64,000 nucleotides of DNA, taken from positions 62,001 to 126,000 of the forward strand of contig NZ_JAVMIP010000006.1 in the NCBI RefSeq assembly GCF_031729055.1, in the 5' to 3' direction. Position 1 is the stretch's first letter, and each line of letters opens with the position of its first letter. Made by a program: the position numbers and the translations under genes. Source of the stretch: Pseudocalidococcus azoricus BACA0444 (GTDB lineage: Bacteria; Cyanobacteriota; Cyanobacteriia; Thermosynechococcales; Thermosynechococcaceae). The notes beneath the pieces are model-generated. The model was not told the origin of the DNA. It made no database searches and worked only from the letters and a program-made list of their open reading frames with translations. Shown one piece after another: positions 10,487 through 19,822 of the stretch.

Positions 10487-11668
10487 ATGCGTGTAATTTT
10501 AATGACCGGAAAAGGTGGTGTCGGAAAAACATCTGTGGCGGCGGCAACGGGGTTACGCTGTGCAGAATTGGGCTACAAAACCCTAGTATTGAGTACGGAT
10601 CCGGCCCACTCTCTGGCGGATAGTTTTGATCAGGAATTGGGCCATGTTCCAGCCCCGATCAGTCCGAATCTTTGGGGAGCGGAATTAGATGCGCTGATGG
10701 AGTTGGAAGACAATTGGGGGGCCGTCAAGCGGTACATTACCCAGGTGCTACAGGCGCGGGGACTGGAGGGAGTCCAAGCGGAAGAACTGGCAATTCTGCC
10801 CGGCATGGATGAGATTTTTGCCCTAGTCCGGATGAAACGCCATTATGACGAAGGTCTCTATGAAGTCTTGATTATTGACTCAGCCCCCACCGGAACAGCC
10901 CTGCGATTATTGAGTCTCCCAGAAGTCAGTGGTTGGTATATGCGGCGGTTCTATAAGCCCTTACAACGGATGTCGGTGGCCCTGCGCCCATTAGTAGAAC
11001 CGATTTTTAAACCCCTCGTGGGCTTTTCCTTACCCGATCAAGCGGTGATGGATGCTCCCTATGAATTTTATGAGCAGATTGAAGCCCTCGAAAAAGTCTT
11101 GACGGATAATGCAGTCACGTCAGTCCGGCTCGTCACCAATCCCGAAAAAATGGTGATTAAGGAATCTTTACGGGCCCATGCTTACCTGAGCTTGTATAAC
11201 GTGGCAACCGATTTAGTTGTGGCTAACCGAATTATTCCCGATACCGTCAGTGATCCCTTTTTTGCCCGTTGGAAAGAGTCACAACAACAATATCGCCAAG
11301 AAATCCATGATAATTTTCGCCCATTGCCTGTGAAAGAAGTGCCGTTGTTTGCCGAAGAATTGTGCGGGTTAGCGGCGCTCCACCGTCTCAAGGATACCCT
11401 CTATGCCAATGAAGACCCGGCCCAGGTCTATTACAAGGAAAATACGATTCGGGTGATTGCAGACCAGGGGGAATATAGTCTGGAGCTTTATTTGCCGGGG
11501 ATTCCTAAGGAAAAAATTGAACTGAACAAAAATGCAGATGAGTTAAATATTCGGATTGGGAATCATCGCCGGAATATGGTTCTCCCCCAGGGGTTGGCCG
11601 GAATGCAGCCCATCGGAGCCAAAATGGACGAAGATTATTTGAAAATTCGCTTTGCTAACGTCTCCTAA
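10487..11668 (+). CDS. ArsA/GET3-type ATPase with C-terminal Hsp20-like domain
   Basis: Deviant Walker-A P-loop ATPase of the ArsA/TRC40/GET3 group. The P-loop KGGVGKTS is at about residue 9, switch [13 protein letters not shown] near 37, and switch [14 protein letters not shown] near 130. The last 75 residues (from about 320) form an alpha-crystallin-like domain ([15 protein letters not shown]...), as in the cyanobacterial and plastid members. Eukaryotic GET3 delivers tail-anchored membrane proteins; a similar role here is inference. No CxxC zinc motif and no ars genes are seen nearby, so arsenite pumping is unlikely. The lipase-like gene follows after 17 bases, perhaps in the same transcript. 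Confidence 0.85.
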   Translation: MRVILMTGKGGVGKTSVAAATGLRCAELGYKTLVLSTDPAHSLADSFDQELGHVPAPISPNLWGAELDALMELEDNWGAVKRYITQVLQARGLEGVQAEELAILPGMDEIFALVRMKRHYDEGLYEVLIIDSAPTGTALRLLSLPEVSGWYMRRFYKPLQRMSVALRPLVEPIFKPLVGFSLPDQAVMDAPYEFYEQIEALEKVLTDNAVTSVRLVTNPEKMVIKESLRAHAYLSLYNVATDLVVANRIIPDTVSDPFFARWKESQQQYRQEIHDNFRPLPVKEVPLFAEELCGLAALHRLKDTLYANEDPAQVYYKENTIRVIADQGEYSLELYLPGIPKEKIELNKNADELNIRIGNHRRNMVLPQGLAGMQPIGAKMDEDYLKIRFANVS

Positions 11669-11685
11669 GGTCAGTACTGGAGTTT

Positions 11686-12387
11686 ATGTCCCTACCTGTT
11701 GTGATTTTGCCGGGCTATTTAGCAGGTGCCGATGATTATGTTCCCCTCCAAAAAAGCCTTTTGGCCTTGGGGATTCCAGCCAGGATTGTCCCCTTGCGCG
11801 GGCAGGATTGGTTAGTCACCATTGGCGGCCGGCCCGTCATCCCGATCTTGGCTCAATTGGCAGCGACAGTGGCCCAGGCCCAGGCAGAATCAGGACATGA
11901 ACAGGTGAATATCATTGGCCATTCGGCGGGGGGGTGGATTGCGCGGGTCTATTTAGGGGATCAACCTTACTGTGGCCAGGCCTGGGATGGGAAACGTCAT
12001 GTTAAAACCCTCGTTAGTTTAGGCACACCCCACACCAGCCAAGAACGATGGACGCGGAAAAACCTGGATTTTGTCAATACCACCTACCCCGGGGCTTTCT
12101 ATGACCAAGTGCAATATATCTGTGTCGCGGGCAAGGCGATTTACGGACAGAATGCTTGGCCCCTGGAGCGTTGGTTTACCTATCAAAGCTATCAACTCAC
12201 CTGTGGGGAGGGCCAGGCCTGGGGGGATGGAGTTACGCCTGTGGTTTCGGCCCATTTAGAGGGAGCAGAAAATATCACCTTAGAGGGGGTTCTCCACGCG
12301 CCCCGGAGTCGTTCCCGCGATTGTCCCAATGCCCCTTGGTATGGTACTGAGTCGGTGATTTCCAGTTGGGTGAATTACTTTACTTAA
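11686..12387 (+). CDS. Alpha/beta-hydrolase, lipase-like
   Basis: A 233-residue serine hydrolase of the triacylglycerol lipase/PGAP1-like type, with no signal peptide. The nucleophile elbow GHSAGGW (about residue 85) supplies the catalytic Ser, and the opening strand reads VVILPGYLAGADDYVPL. SLGTPHTS follows near 115, as in many lipases, and the probable Asp and His lie in WGDGVTPV and GVLHAPRSR. The substrate is unknown; membrane lipids or esters are possible. It follows the ArsA/GET3-type gene by 17 bases. Confidence 0.8.
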   Translation: MSLPVVILPGYLAGADDYVPLQKSLLALGIPARIVPLRGQDWLVTIGGRPVIPILAQLAATVAQAQAESGHEQVNIIGHSAGGWIARVYLGDQPYCGQAWDGKRHVKTLVSLGTPHTSQERWTRKNLDFVNTTYPGAFYDQVQYICVAGKAIYGQNAWPLERWFTYQSYQLTCGEGQAWGDGVTPVVSAHLEGAENITLEGVLHAPRSRSRDCPNAPWYGTESVISSWVNYFT

Positions 12388-12406
12388 AGGCTTAACCAGA
12401 GCTTAA

Positions 12407-13420
12407 CTAAAACGTTGGACAAAATCCCATCGCATTCCGCACTTGATTGAGCGTTTCTTGGGCTACTTTTTCAGCTTGGGTTTGGCCCTCTCGAAGCACC
12501 TGGGCTAAATAATTTTTATCGGACATGATTTCTTGATACCTGGCCTGGATTGGGTTGAGCGCGGCAATGATTGCATCGGTGAGTAAGGGTTTGAACTGCC
12601 CCCAGCCCATTTCGCCACATTCCGCCGCCACGGCCGCCTTAGTTTGATTTGTGAGTACCATATAAAGCCCTAACAAATTGTTGCATTCCGGCCGTTCTGG
12701 ATCATCAAAGACCAGGCCCCGCTGGGGATCGGTTTTACAGCGTTTAATTTTCTTCCGAATTTCATCAGGACTATCGAGGAGGTTAATCCGGCTGAGTTCC
12801 GAGGGATCGGACTTGGACATTTTTTTAGTCCCATCGGTTAAGCTCATCACCCTAGCTCCTTCTGTCCGAATTAAGGGTTGGGGGAGTTTGAGGACTGGTT
12901 TTGCCTCAGACCCAAACAAATAATTGACACGCACGGCAATATCACGGGTTAACTCCAAGTGTTGTTTTTGATCCTCGCCCACGGGCACAAGGTCGGCCTG
13001 GTAAAGCAAAATATCCGCAGCCATCAACACCGGATAATCCAATAACCCAGCGCAAACATTTTCCCCCTGCTTAATGGCTTTTTCCTTGAACTGGATCATA
13101 TCTTCGAGCCAATTCAGGGGCGTAATGCAGTTCAGCAGCCAGGTCAGTTCCGCATGGGCCGAAACATGGGATTGGACAAATATCTTTGCGTGGGCCAAAT
13201 CAATGCCACAGGCCAGGTAGAGAGCCGCCACCTTGAGGGTATTTTCAGCCAGGGTTTTGGGATCATGGGGGACGGTAATGGCGTGTAAATCTACCACACA
13301 AAAGTAGTTTTCATAGTTGGCCTGGCCAGCCACCCAATTGTGAATCGCCCCTAAATAGTTCCCTAAATGTAAACTTCCTGTTGGTTGAACCCCTGAAAGA
13401 ACCCGTTGTTTGCTGGTCAT
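12407..13420 (-). CDS. trpS: Tryptophanyl-tRNA synthetase
   Basis: Class I aminoacyl-tRNA synthetase that charges tRNA-Trp. The HIGH-equivalent motif is GSLHLGNYLGA near residue 12 and the KMSKS loop is KKMSKSDPS near 200. PVLMAADILLYQADLVPVGEDQKQHLELTRDIA is the conserved tryptophan/ATP pocket region. The 337 residues fit the bacterial family. ATG 13420 gives the start MTSKQRVLSGVQPTG; a TTG four codons upstream repeats MTS and is a less likely start. The gene converges with the lipase-like gene, about 20 bases apart. Confidence 0.95.
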   Translation of the reverse strand: MTSKQRVLSGVQPTGSLHLGNYLGAIHNWVAGQANYENYFCVVDLHAITVPHDPKTLAENTLKVAALYLACGIDLAHAKIFVQSHVSAHAELTWLLNCITPLNWLEDMIQFKEKAIKQGENVCAGLLDYPVLMAADILLYQADLVPVGEDQKQHLELTRDIAVRVNYLFGSEAKPVLKLPQPLIRTEGARVMSLTDGTKKMSKSDPSELSRINLLDSPDEIRKKIKRCKTDPQRGLVFDDPERPECNNLLGLYMVLTNQTKAAVAAECGEMGWGQFKPLLTDAIIAALNPIQARYQEIMSDKNYLAQVLREGQTQAEKVAQETLNQVRNAMGFCPTF

Positions 13421-13528
13421 GATGCTGGTCAATAGTAGTGAAATGGCTGGCCTGGTGGCGTTTGGATTAACGTTAAAACCTTGCGGCCCTTGATTTTACC
13501 CCCTCATGGCCTGGGTTAGCTCAAAGCA

Positions 13529-14248
13529 TCAGGAGTCATCGGTAATTTTTCTGGGGTTGGGGCCGGGTGGGGGCGGTTCAAAGCGGGGTGGTTGGGGTTT
13601 GGGGGCGGTGGGACAGAGATCAGCTAAATCACATTGCTCACAGAGGGGTTTGCGGGCATTACAGATGGCACGACCGTGATAAATCAACCGAATTGACCAG
13701 TTTTCCCAGTCCGGTTGGGGCAGGAGGCGCATTAAATCCCGTTCAATTTTGATTGGTTCTGTCGCTTTGGTGAGGCCGAGGCGTTGACTGAGGCGTTTAA
13801 CATGGGTATCTACGGTTACGCCCATATTGATTCCATACCCGTGGGCTAAGACAACATTGGCGGTTTTGCGGGCCACCCCAGGCAGAGTCAAGAGGTCTTC
13901 CATAACTTTGGGGACTTCGCCGCCATAGACCGTAACAATCCGCTCACAGGCCCCTTGGATGTGCTTGGCTTTGTTGCGATAAAAACCTGTAGAGCGAATT
14001 AAGGCTTCAATTTCCCTAATATCAGCACTAGCCAAGGCCTGGGCATCGGGAAAGCGGGCAAACAAGGCTGGGGTAACTTGATTGACCCGTTCATCAGTAC
14101 ATTGGGCAGAGAGGATTGTTGCCACGAGTAACTGGAGAACCGTTTCATAGTTCAGGCTACAGGTGGCATCAGGATACAAACGCTGCAGGCGAATCAGGAG
14201 TTCGAGGGCCCGTTGTTGATTGGCTGAGAGTTTGCGTGTAATGGCCAT
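13529..14248 (-). CDS. nth: Endonuclease III
   Basis: Bifunctional DNA glycosylase/AP lyase that removes oxidised pyrimidines in base excision repair. The helix-hairpin-helix LLTLPGVARKTANVVL near residue 120 contains the catalytic Lys; the catalytic Asp is in VDTHVKRLSQRLGL near 145. The iron-sulfur cluster ligands are the four Cys of CNARKPLCEQCDLADLC near 195, with the correct C-X6-C-X2-C-X5-C spacing. The N-terminal and Pro-rich C-terminal tails are slightly long. Start ATG 14248. It stands alone on the minus strand. Confidence 0.95.
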   Translation of the reverse strand: MAITRKLSANQQRALELLIRLQRLYPDATCSLNYETVLQLLVATILSAQCTDERVNQVTPALFARFPDAQALASADIREIEALIRSTGFYRNKAKHIQGACERIVTVYGGEVPKVMEDLLTLPGVARKTANVVLAHGYGINMGVTVDTHVKRLSQRLGLTKATEPIKIERDLMRLLPQPDWENWSIRLIYHGRAICNARKPLCEQCDLADLCPTAPKPQPPRFEPPPPGPNPRKITDDS

Positions 14249-14347
14249 AGAGGCAATATTTTAGAGATTGGTCGTTAAGGAAGTTTGCCTATTATATATT
14301 TGAAGTAAATAATTCTCATGCCCTGTTTGGGGAGCAGGTAAAGGAGT

Positions 14348-14839
14348 TTATTTGGGAGAGAATATGTTACTGGTTTTATGTTTTATAACTTGAGAGACAA
14401 ACTTTGGCCCTGGTACGATTATTAATCCTAGTTGCTGTAATAGTCCCAACGCATGGCCTTGTCCCCAATGTTCAGCAATTTTGCCATTTTCGAGACGATC
14501 AATGTGCATGACTTCGATACTGACTCGCTGGTGAGTTGCTGGTAATCCCTGAAACGGGCCAGAGTGGAGGGTACAAAAGGTTCCAGATGTAATGACTCGG
14601 TCTTCAGTTGTGACAATTTCCGTAAAGGTATGCTCCCCTTGGGTAAATGCAGTGTAAAAAGAGAGTCCAAATGCTTGAAACTCTGGCAGGCCCAATGTCT
14701 CCGGTATTCCAGCAAGGTGGGCCGTGAAGTTGGCAGAAAGAAGGGCGATAGCCTGATCAATCTTGCGTTCATCAAAAGCGCGATAGAACCCCAATACTAG
14801 AGATGTATTAGCCCTAAGGAGGTTTTCATGCTCTGCCAT
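14348..14839 (-). CDS. SnoaL-like polyketide cyclase-type protein
   Basis: A 163-residue protein of the NTF2-like fold, ester-cyclase/SnoaL branch. Typical elements are VLGFYRAFDERKIDQAIALLSANFTAH at the start, then a central GEHTFTEIVTTEDRVITSGTF and the end strand pair MHIDRLENGKIAEHWG, whose GKIAEHW is the usual SnoaL signature. No polyketide genes are nearby, so the substrate is unknown. Such stand-alone proteins are common in cyanobacteria and may not be enzymes. Start ATG 14839. Confidence 0.75.
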   Translation of the reverse strand: MAEHENLLRANTSLVLGFYRAFDERKIDQAIALLSANFTAHLAGIPETLGLPEFQAFGLSFYTAFTQGEHTFTEIVTTEDRVITSGTFCTLHSGPFQGLPATHQRVSIEVMHIDRLENGKIAEHWGQGHALGLLQQLGLIIVPGPKFVSQVIKHKTSNIFSPK

Positions 14840-14884
14840 TGGATACTTTGCCTCATGTCATGAAGAGCTAGAGTCAGTTCGAGC

Positions 14885-15262
14885 CTACTCGCGAATGTCT
14901 AAGGTATCGAGATCAATGGCCTGGGATCCGCCTTGGGCCAGGAGGCTGAGGAGTTTACCCAATTGCGACCAAATTAACGCCCCTGTCCCTAAGGTCAAAA
15001 TGAAGGAGACAATCCCACTCAGCCAGAGGGGAAACCCATAGATGGACAAACCAGAGGCGAGAAAGGAACAAACCCCCCCGCAAATGCCCAAATACGGGAC
15101 AAAAAGTTGCTCCCCTTGGAGTTGGCTGAGGATTCGAGTTGAGCGCGTCCGTGACCATTCCCCAACCCGTTCTTTTAAGGTAATTTCAAAGGCCCGGCCA
15201 CAGGCGATGGCAGCCACTAAACTAGCAACCAGTAAAAAATAGGGCGGCTCAATATACCCCAC
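14885..15262 (-). CDS. Small membrane protein of unknown function
   Basis: About 125 residues with three probable membrane segments: PPYFLLVASLVAAIACGRAF at the N-terminus, LGICGGVCSFLASGLSIYGF near 62, and LWLSGIVSFILTLGTGALIW near 82. A basic loop lies between the first two, and the last 20 residues are acidic. GTG 15262 is chosen because AAGGAG lies six bases upstream; a TTG two codons earlier is possible. Not recognised; it has the look of a conserved cyanobacterial hypothetical protein. Confidence 0.6.
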   Translation of the reverse strand: MGYIEPPYFLLVASLVAAIACGRAFEITLKERVGEWSRTRSTRILSQLQGEQLFVPYLGICGGVCSFLASGLSIYGFPLWLSGIVSFILTLGTGALIWSQLGKLLSLLAQGGSQAIDLDTLDIRE

Positions 15263-15559
15263 AACCAACTCCTTAAGATTTAATCAAAATAATTAAAGAT
15301 TCTTTACTTAGGGTACAGCAAGATTTACCCCAATTCGGAGGACTGTAGCCTAACCGGACTGGGCAAATCCCGACAACATAATTTCAACATCGCGCCACCC
15401 TAGCCCAGGCTTGAATATCTTTGTCATATTTCCATCACAGTTAGCTAGATTGTGACAGCCCATCATCCCAGGCCCAAACAAACGCGGCAACCCAGTCTAT
15501 AATGCAACCGATGTAGTAAATTGAGATTGTCTTCTTCAGCAGTTGGGTTATGGCGCGCT

Positions 15560-15859
15560 ATGCCGAATGAAACAAATACAGTCACCCATGGCACGGCGAG
15601 TTTATTGTTTTTGTTAACCCTCCTTCATGCCAATTCTGCCCAGGCCAAGGTAGTCCTAACCTCAACTGCGCTGCCTTCCCCCACGATTCCGGCCCGTTTA
15701 GCGGCAGTGCGAAACCAATTAGAGGCTGGTAAACAGTTTGCTCCTACTAGTGTGGGTAGGTTTGGGGAAAATTTACACTTGGCGGCCTGGGAAGATAGTT
15801 GGGTGAATTTTAATGATGGAGCCTATTGGGAAGATATTTGGTCAGACTTTAGTAATTAG
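15560..15859 (+). CDS. Cyclophane-type RiPP precursor, GrrA/OscA-like, Gly-poor
   Basis: A 99-residue probable substrate of the adjacent radical-SAM maturase. An N-terminal Sec-like segment (ASLLFLLTLLHANSAQA) is followed by a leader-like part with RLAAVRNQLEAG, as in GrrA/OscA precursors. The last 25 residues hold six aromatic-X-Asp/Asn triplets in order: WED, WVN, FND, WED, WSD, FSN. Three-residue cyclophane formation joins an aromatic ring to the third residue of such triplets, so this is the likely core. Known GrrA proteins are Gly-rich; here Gly is almost absent. ATG 15560 is chosen over the TTG at 15521. The stop is 63 bases before the maturase start. Confidence 0.75.
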   Translation: MPNETNTVTHGTASLLFLLTLLHANSAQAKVVLTSTALPSPTIPARLAAVRNQLEAGKQFAPTSVGRFGENLHLAAWEDSWVNFNDGAYWEDIWSDFSN

Positions 15860-15922
15860 CCAGTCATTAGTCAATCATTAGCCATCTTACAGACACCTTA
15901 AAATATCCAAATATCCCTGGAA

Positions 15923-17095
15923 ATGCTTATTTCTTCAACAGAGTTGGCAACCTTTGGCCCGTTCCGACTGGTGATCATTCAACCAACGCCATTCTGTAAC
16001 ATTAACTGTGATTATTGTTATTTACCGGATCGGCAATCTCGCCAGATTTTAGACTTAGGTTTAATAGAGCCAATTTTTACCAATCTTCTCGAGAGTCGGT
16101 TTTTGGGACAGCACTTTACTGTCTGTTGGCACGCGGGTGAACCCTTGGCCGTTCCGATTGAGTTTTATCACCAGGCCATGGGGCAGATTACCGCAATTCA
16201 GGGCCGTTATCCTCAAGTTTATTGCCTCATTACCCATGCCCTCCAGACCAATGGCACCTTAATTACTCCGGCCTGGTGTGAGTTATTTCAGCAGTACCAA
16301 ATCTCAGTTGGTGTCAGTATCGATGGCCCCGCTTTTTTACACGATGCCCACCGGCAAACCCGCACTGGCCTGGGCACCCACGGGGCAACCCTGCGCGGTA
16401 TTCAGCATCTCCAGGCCTGGAACATTAACTTTCACACCATTACCGTCCTGACCCAAGAAACCTTACGCCACCCCCAGGCCCTGTTTGACTTCTTTTGGGA
16501 GGCAGGGATTCATAACATTGGGTTTAATGTTGAGGAAATTGAAGGGGCCCATGGCCAATCCAGTTTGCAGGGGAATACAGAAGATTTATATCTCGAGTTC
16601 ATGACAACATTTTGGCAGTTAACTAAGCAAACCCAAGGAAAACTAAGGGTGCGGGAATTTGATCGCATTAGTGAGTTTCTCTATACCCAAAAACAACTAT
16701 CCCGGAATCAACTCTGTACCCCCTTTGCGATGGTGAATATTGATGTTGAAGGTAACTTTTCCACCTATTCTCCAGAACTGCTGGGGATGACCAGTGATGA
16801 CTATGGGCGGTTTATCCTCGGTCACGTTCAGACAGATTCCTTTGAGGCTGCTTGCTTCACCCCGAAGTTTGCCCAAATCTATGCCGATATCCAGGCCGGA
16901 GTCAGCGCGTGTCGCGACCGTTGTGGTTATTTTGCGATCTGTGGTGGGGGCGCGCCCAGCAATAAGTATTGGGAACACGGGACATTTCAAGCCACCGAAA
17001 CCCTCCATTGCCGCTACACCCAACAATTACTCCTAGATGTAATTCTGGCGGATGTGGAACAGACCCTTGGGCAAATTATGCGCCAATCTGAATAG
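15923..17095 (+). CDS. Radical SAM/SPASM peptide maturase, GrrM/OscB-like
   Basis: Expected to form carbon-carbon cyclophane crosslinks on the peptide encoded just upstream. The radical SAM cluster motif CNINCDYC (C-X3-C-X2-C) is at about residue 25, followed by the SAM-binding CWHAGEPLAVP near 72 and GVSIDGPAFLHD near 130. The SPASM-type C-terminal part has Cys in LCTPFAMVNI near 260 and in CRDRCGYFAICGGGAPSNKYWEHG near 330-350, for the auxiliary iron-sulfur clusters. Length (390) and order match the GrrM/OscB group. It forms a two-gene unit with the precursor; no exporter or protease gene is adjacent. Confidence 0.88.
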   Translation: MLISSTELATFGPFRLVIIQPTPFCNINCDYCYLPDRQSRQILDLGLIEPIFTNLLESRFLGQHFTVCWHAGEPLAVPIEFYHQAMGQITAIQGRYPQVYCLITHALQTNGTLITPAWCELFQQYQISVGVSIDGPAFLHDAHRQTRTGLGTHGATLRGIQHLQAWNINFHTITVLTQETLRHPQALFDFFWEAGIHNIGFNVEEIEGAHGQSSLQGNTEDLYLEFMTTFWQLTKQTQGKLRVREFDRISEFLYTQKQLSRNQLCTPFAMVNIDVEGNFSTYSPELLGMTSDDYGRFILGHVQTDSFEAACFTPKFAQIYADIQAGVSACRDRCGYFAICGGGAPSNKYWEHGTFQATETLHCRYTQQLLLDVILADVEQTLGQIMRQSE

Positions 17096-17332
17096 AAGCC
17101 GATCCCAGTCCAGACCCACAGGGGCAAATTCCCCGGAAAGACCCTTTAAGATGTGAGAGTCTTCAGTCCGGCCATCATCCAGAGTTACACGCTCCGATGA
17201 CGGGGCCTTTAGAACCGCGGTAAATTCAGCTTAAAATTTGTTTACAGACCTGATGGCGGCTGGCCTGAGTGCGGAACCGATGGCCGAGGCTCTTGGGGTT
17301 GGTTGGCTCTCTAGTTTTGTGGCGGTGACATT

Positions 17333-18226
17333 GTGCTGGATACTTCCCCGGCCCCAACAAAACCCTCTTCCACTTGGGCGGCAATATTTAAGCTTTTGCG
17401 TTGGGATAAACCCGCCGGCCGCTTGATTTTGATGATTCCGGCTCTATGGGCAGCTGTGTTGGCCAGTCGAGGCTTACCGCCCCTGGGTTTAGTTCTCATT
17501 ATTGTGATTGGAACTTTTGCCACCAGTGGGGCCGGTTGTGTGGTCAATGATCTTTGGGATCGGGATATAGACCCCCATGTGCAACGGACAAAACAACGGC
17601 CCTTGGCAAGTCGGCGGCTTTCGGTTTTGGTTGGTCTGGTTGTGGCGGCGGTGGCCTTCGGGCTGGCCTGGGGGGTGGCTTTGTATTTAAATCCCCTCAG
17701 TTTTTGGTTGGCGGTGGCAGCTGTGCCGGTGATTATTGGTTATCCCCTCGCCAAACGGGTTTTCCCTGTCCCCCAATTAGTGTTGTCTTTGGCCTGGGGG
17801 TTTGCCGTCTTGATCAGTTGGGCGGCGGTGACGGGGACTTTAGAAATTGCCACGGGTTTACTGTGGGCGGCGGTCGTGGCCTGGACGATGGGTTTTGACA
17901 CGGTCTATGCCTTGGCGGATCGGGAAGATGATCGGCGCTTGGGTATTAACAGCAGTGCTTTGTTCTTTGGCTCCCAGGCCCCCAATGCGATTGCTGGATT
18001 TTATGGCTTGACCGTCCTATTTTTAGGCATCTTGGGTTGGACAAGGGGCCTGGGCTGGGGGTTTGGGCTAACTTTGGCGATTGCTACTTATTTTTGGCTC
18101 AAGCAATATCTGCAATTGCGCTACCCCCAATTACCTGCCCAACGCTATGGGGAGTTCTTTAGTGAAAATGTCTGGATTGGCTTTCTACTCTTGGCGGGAA
18201 TGTTCTCAGCCTGTGCCTTGGCCTAA
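17333..18226 (+). CDS. ubiA: 4-hydroxybenzoate polyprenyltransferase (plastoquinone-type)
   Basis: Membrane prenyltransferase of the UbiA superfamily that attaches a long prenyl chain to 4-hydroxybenzoate; in cyanobacteria this starts plastoquinone synthesis. The first Asp-rich motif NDLWDRDIDPHVQRTKQRPL is near residue 75 and the second, DTVYALADREDDRRLGI, near 200; both bind Mg-diphosphate. Eight or nine membrane segments are visible. Length 297 is normal. GTG 17333 is the start giving the expected N-terminus WAAIFKLLRWDKPAGRLILMIPALWA. No other quinone gene is adjacent. Confidence 0.92.
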   Translation: MLDTSPAPTKPSSTWAAIFKLLRWDKPAGRLILMIPALWAAVLASRGLPPLGLVLIIVIGTFATSGAGCVVNDLWDRDIDPHVQRTKQRPLASRRLSVLVGLVVAAVAFGLAWGVALYLNPLSFWLAVAAVPVIIGYPLAKRVFPVPQLVLSLAWGFAVLISWAAVTGTLEIATGLLWAAVVAWTMGFDTVYALADREDDRRLGINSSALFFGSQAPNAIAGFYGLTVLFLGILGWTRGLGWGFGLTLAIATYFWLKQYLQLRYPQLPAQRYGEFFSENVWIGFLLLAGMFSACALA

Positions 18227-18403
18227 AATCAATCACCCTATAGTTATTGCCCAGGAATTATTGTTCAGGGCTGGGGTTTCGGCCTTGGAACGCAGAAACA
18301 GAGGGTCAGGCAGTTAGCCCTAGTTAAAAAAACAGGCAGATCAGAAACCTAACTTAAAGTAGATTTCCAATCTGTCCAAAAGTTAAACTCCGAGCTATGG
18401 CGT
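18227..18403. other. Intergenic, no gene recognised
   Basis: No plausible reading frame or RNA gene is seen. Together with the repeat that follows, it makes up most of the 370-base gap between the prenyltransferase and the peroxiredoxin gene. Confidence 0.35.
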
Positions 18404-18493
18404 TACGCAGACTGTTTTGAGAGAGTAGAACCGTTAAAAAGACTGACCATCAAGTATTTTCTAAATTGTCCCCATCTCGCCCTAAATGAGTAA
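18404..18493 (-). repeat. Dispersed 90-bp repeat, copy 2
   Basis: The reverse complement aligns gap-free with 1519-1607, at roughly 86% identity by eye. Shared blocks are TTACTCATTTAGGG, CAGTCTTTTT and TTCTACTCTCTCA. The surrounding sequences are not similar, so the repeat unit is probably short. Confidence 0.65.
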
Positions 18494-18598
18494 TCCTATA
18501 GCCAGGATAACAACCCGACTTTTGGGAAGTTCCCTCAGGCAAGCGTAACAATTCCCCCAATGTCTAGGTTTGTCGCCCTTCGATTAATGTCCCTGGGC

Positions 18599-19036
18599 CT
18601 AGTATCCCAAGTCCTTGAGAATATCCGTGGCGTGGGTATCGGTCTTGACGCTGGTATAAACATGGCTAATAGTACCCGTGCTGTCAATGACATAGGTAAC
18701 TCGCTTGGCATAGCCGCCGCCATCCACGTCATAGGCCGTCATGATGGACTTGTTAACATCGGCTAGTAAGGGAAAGGGAAGGTTAAACTTTTCCGTGAAT
18801 TTTTGATGGGAAGCCTCATCGTCACCACTGACCCCCAAGACGACAATATCTTTACCCTGATAGGCAGAGTAATTATCCCGAAAACTACAGGCCTCTTTGG
18901 TGCAGCCTGGCGTATCATCCTTGGGATAGAAATAAAGAATTACCGTTTTACCGGCAAAGTCGCTTAAGGAGACGGTATGACCCTGAGTATCTTTGGTTGT
19001 GAAGGCCGGGGCAGGAGTCCCAACGGTTAATGCCAT
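18599..19036 (-). CDS. Peroxiredoxin Q (bacterioferritin comigratory protein type)
   Basis: Thiol peroxidase that reduces hydrogen peroxide and organic peroxides using thioredoxin. The peroxidatic and resolving Cys are five residues apart in PGCTKEACSFRDNYSAY near residue 45, the PrxQ arrangement. FAGKTVILYFYPKDDTPG precedes it, and GVSGDDEASHQKFTEKFNLPFPLLAD follows. ATG 19036 gives a 145-residue protein beginning MALTVGTPAPAF, the usual length; the frame stays open a further 33 codons upstream, but that extension has no family features. Transcribed alone. Confidence 0.92.
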   Translation of the reverse strand: MALTVGTPAPAFTTKDTQGHTVSLSDFAGKTVILYFYPKDDTPGCTKEACSFRDNYSAYQGKDIVVLGVSGDDEASHQKFTEKFNLPFPLLADVNKSIMTAYDVDGGGYAKRVTYVIDSTGTISHVYTSVKTDTHATDILKDLGY

Positions 19037-19216
19037 AGGAGAAATATCCTTGAAATGATCACCTCTCTTAGTGTGCCGCACTTTGGGAATTTCCTCAGAG
19101 CAGATTCCTGGGCCAGGGCTAAGGATCAGCCTCACTACGCACCATTAGACCCCCAATGAACCAAACTGGCGGTGAACCAGTCTTGATCTTATGTAGGCTT
19201 TGATGAGGCAACCCGC

Positions 19217-19822
19217 TTGATCAACACCAGGCCCCAGGTTAACCCTGGCCCAGTTGAGGATTGTTTACGAGAACCAGCCGTGGTAGATGCCGATGGGGAG
19301 ATTATTGTCGCGATTTTGGCGGGCCAACCATCTCGATTTCGGCTCCTATATCGGCGGCATCAGCAACGGGTGCGCTCCTTGCTCTTTCAACTCTGTGGCC
19401 CCTCGGCTCTGGATGACTTGGTGCAAGAAGTGTTTTTACGGGTCTGGAAAGGTTTACCTCGTATGGAACGCCGGGCTAAATTCACGACTTGGCTCTATCG
19501 GATTACCTGTAATGTGGCCAGTGACTTTCGCCGCCAGGCCGGGAAACGCCGCCAACAAGCTGAAACGCTCCAATACGAGGCTCACACTCTCGCCCCGGCC
19601 CCAGATTTGTTGGAACTCCATTACCAGGATTTGGTGCAGCGGGGCCTGGCCGTGTTGAAGGTAGATCAACGGACTGTCCTAGTCCTCCACGATTTGGAAG
19701 GGTTAGCCCAAAAAGAAGTCTCAGAAATTTTGCGGATCCCGGTGGGGACTGTGAAATCTCGCCTATTCCATGCCCGCCAGAACCTGCGCCAGTTCCTATA
19801 CCAGGAGGGAATTGCCCTATGA
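19217..19822 (+). CDS. ECF-type RNA polymerase sigma factor
   Basis: Group 4 (extracytoplasmic function) sigma factor. Region 2 spans about residues 45-105 with DDLVQEVFLRVWKGLPR and FTTWLYRITCNVASDFRR. Region 4 spans about 135-195 with LEGLAQKEVSEILRIPVGTVKSRLFHARQNLR, a helix-turn-helix. The start is uncertain: TTG 19217, or GTG 19278, which would remove 20 poorly conserved residues. It overlaps the next gene by four bases (ATGA), so the products are probably made together. The operon layout suggests the next protein holds the sigma factor at the membrane. Confidence 0.9.
   Translation: MINTRPQVNPGPVEDCLREPAVVDADGEIIVAILAGQPSRFRLLYRRHQQRVRSLLFQLCGPSALDDLVQEVFLRVWKGLPRMERRAKFTTWLYRITCNVASDFRRQAGKRRQQAETLQYEAHTLAPAPDLLELHYQDLVQRGLAVLKVDQRTVLVLHDLEGLAQKEVSEILRIPVGTVKSRLFHARQNLRQFLYQEGIAL

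Noticed and set aside
10487..11668. Arsenite pump ATPase
   Set aside because: One ATPase domain plus an Hsp20-like tail and no ars neighbours fit the GET3/ArsA-like cyanobacterial group better.
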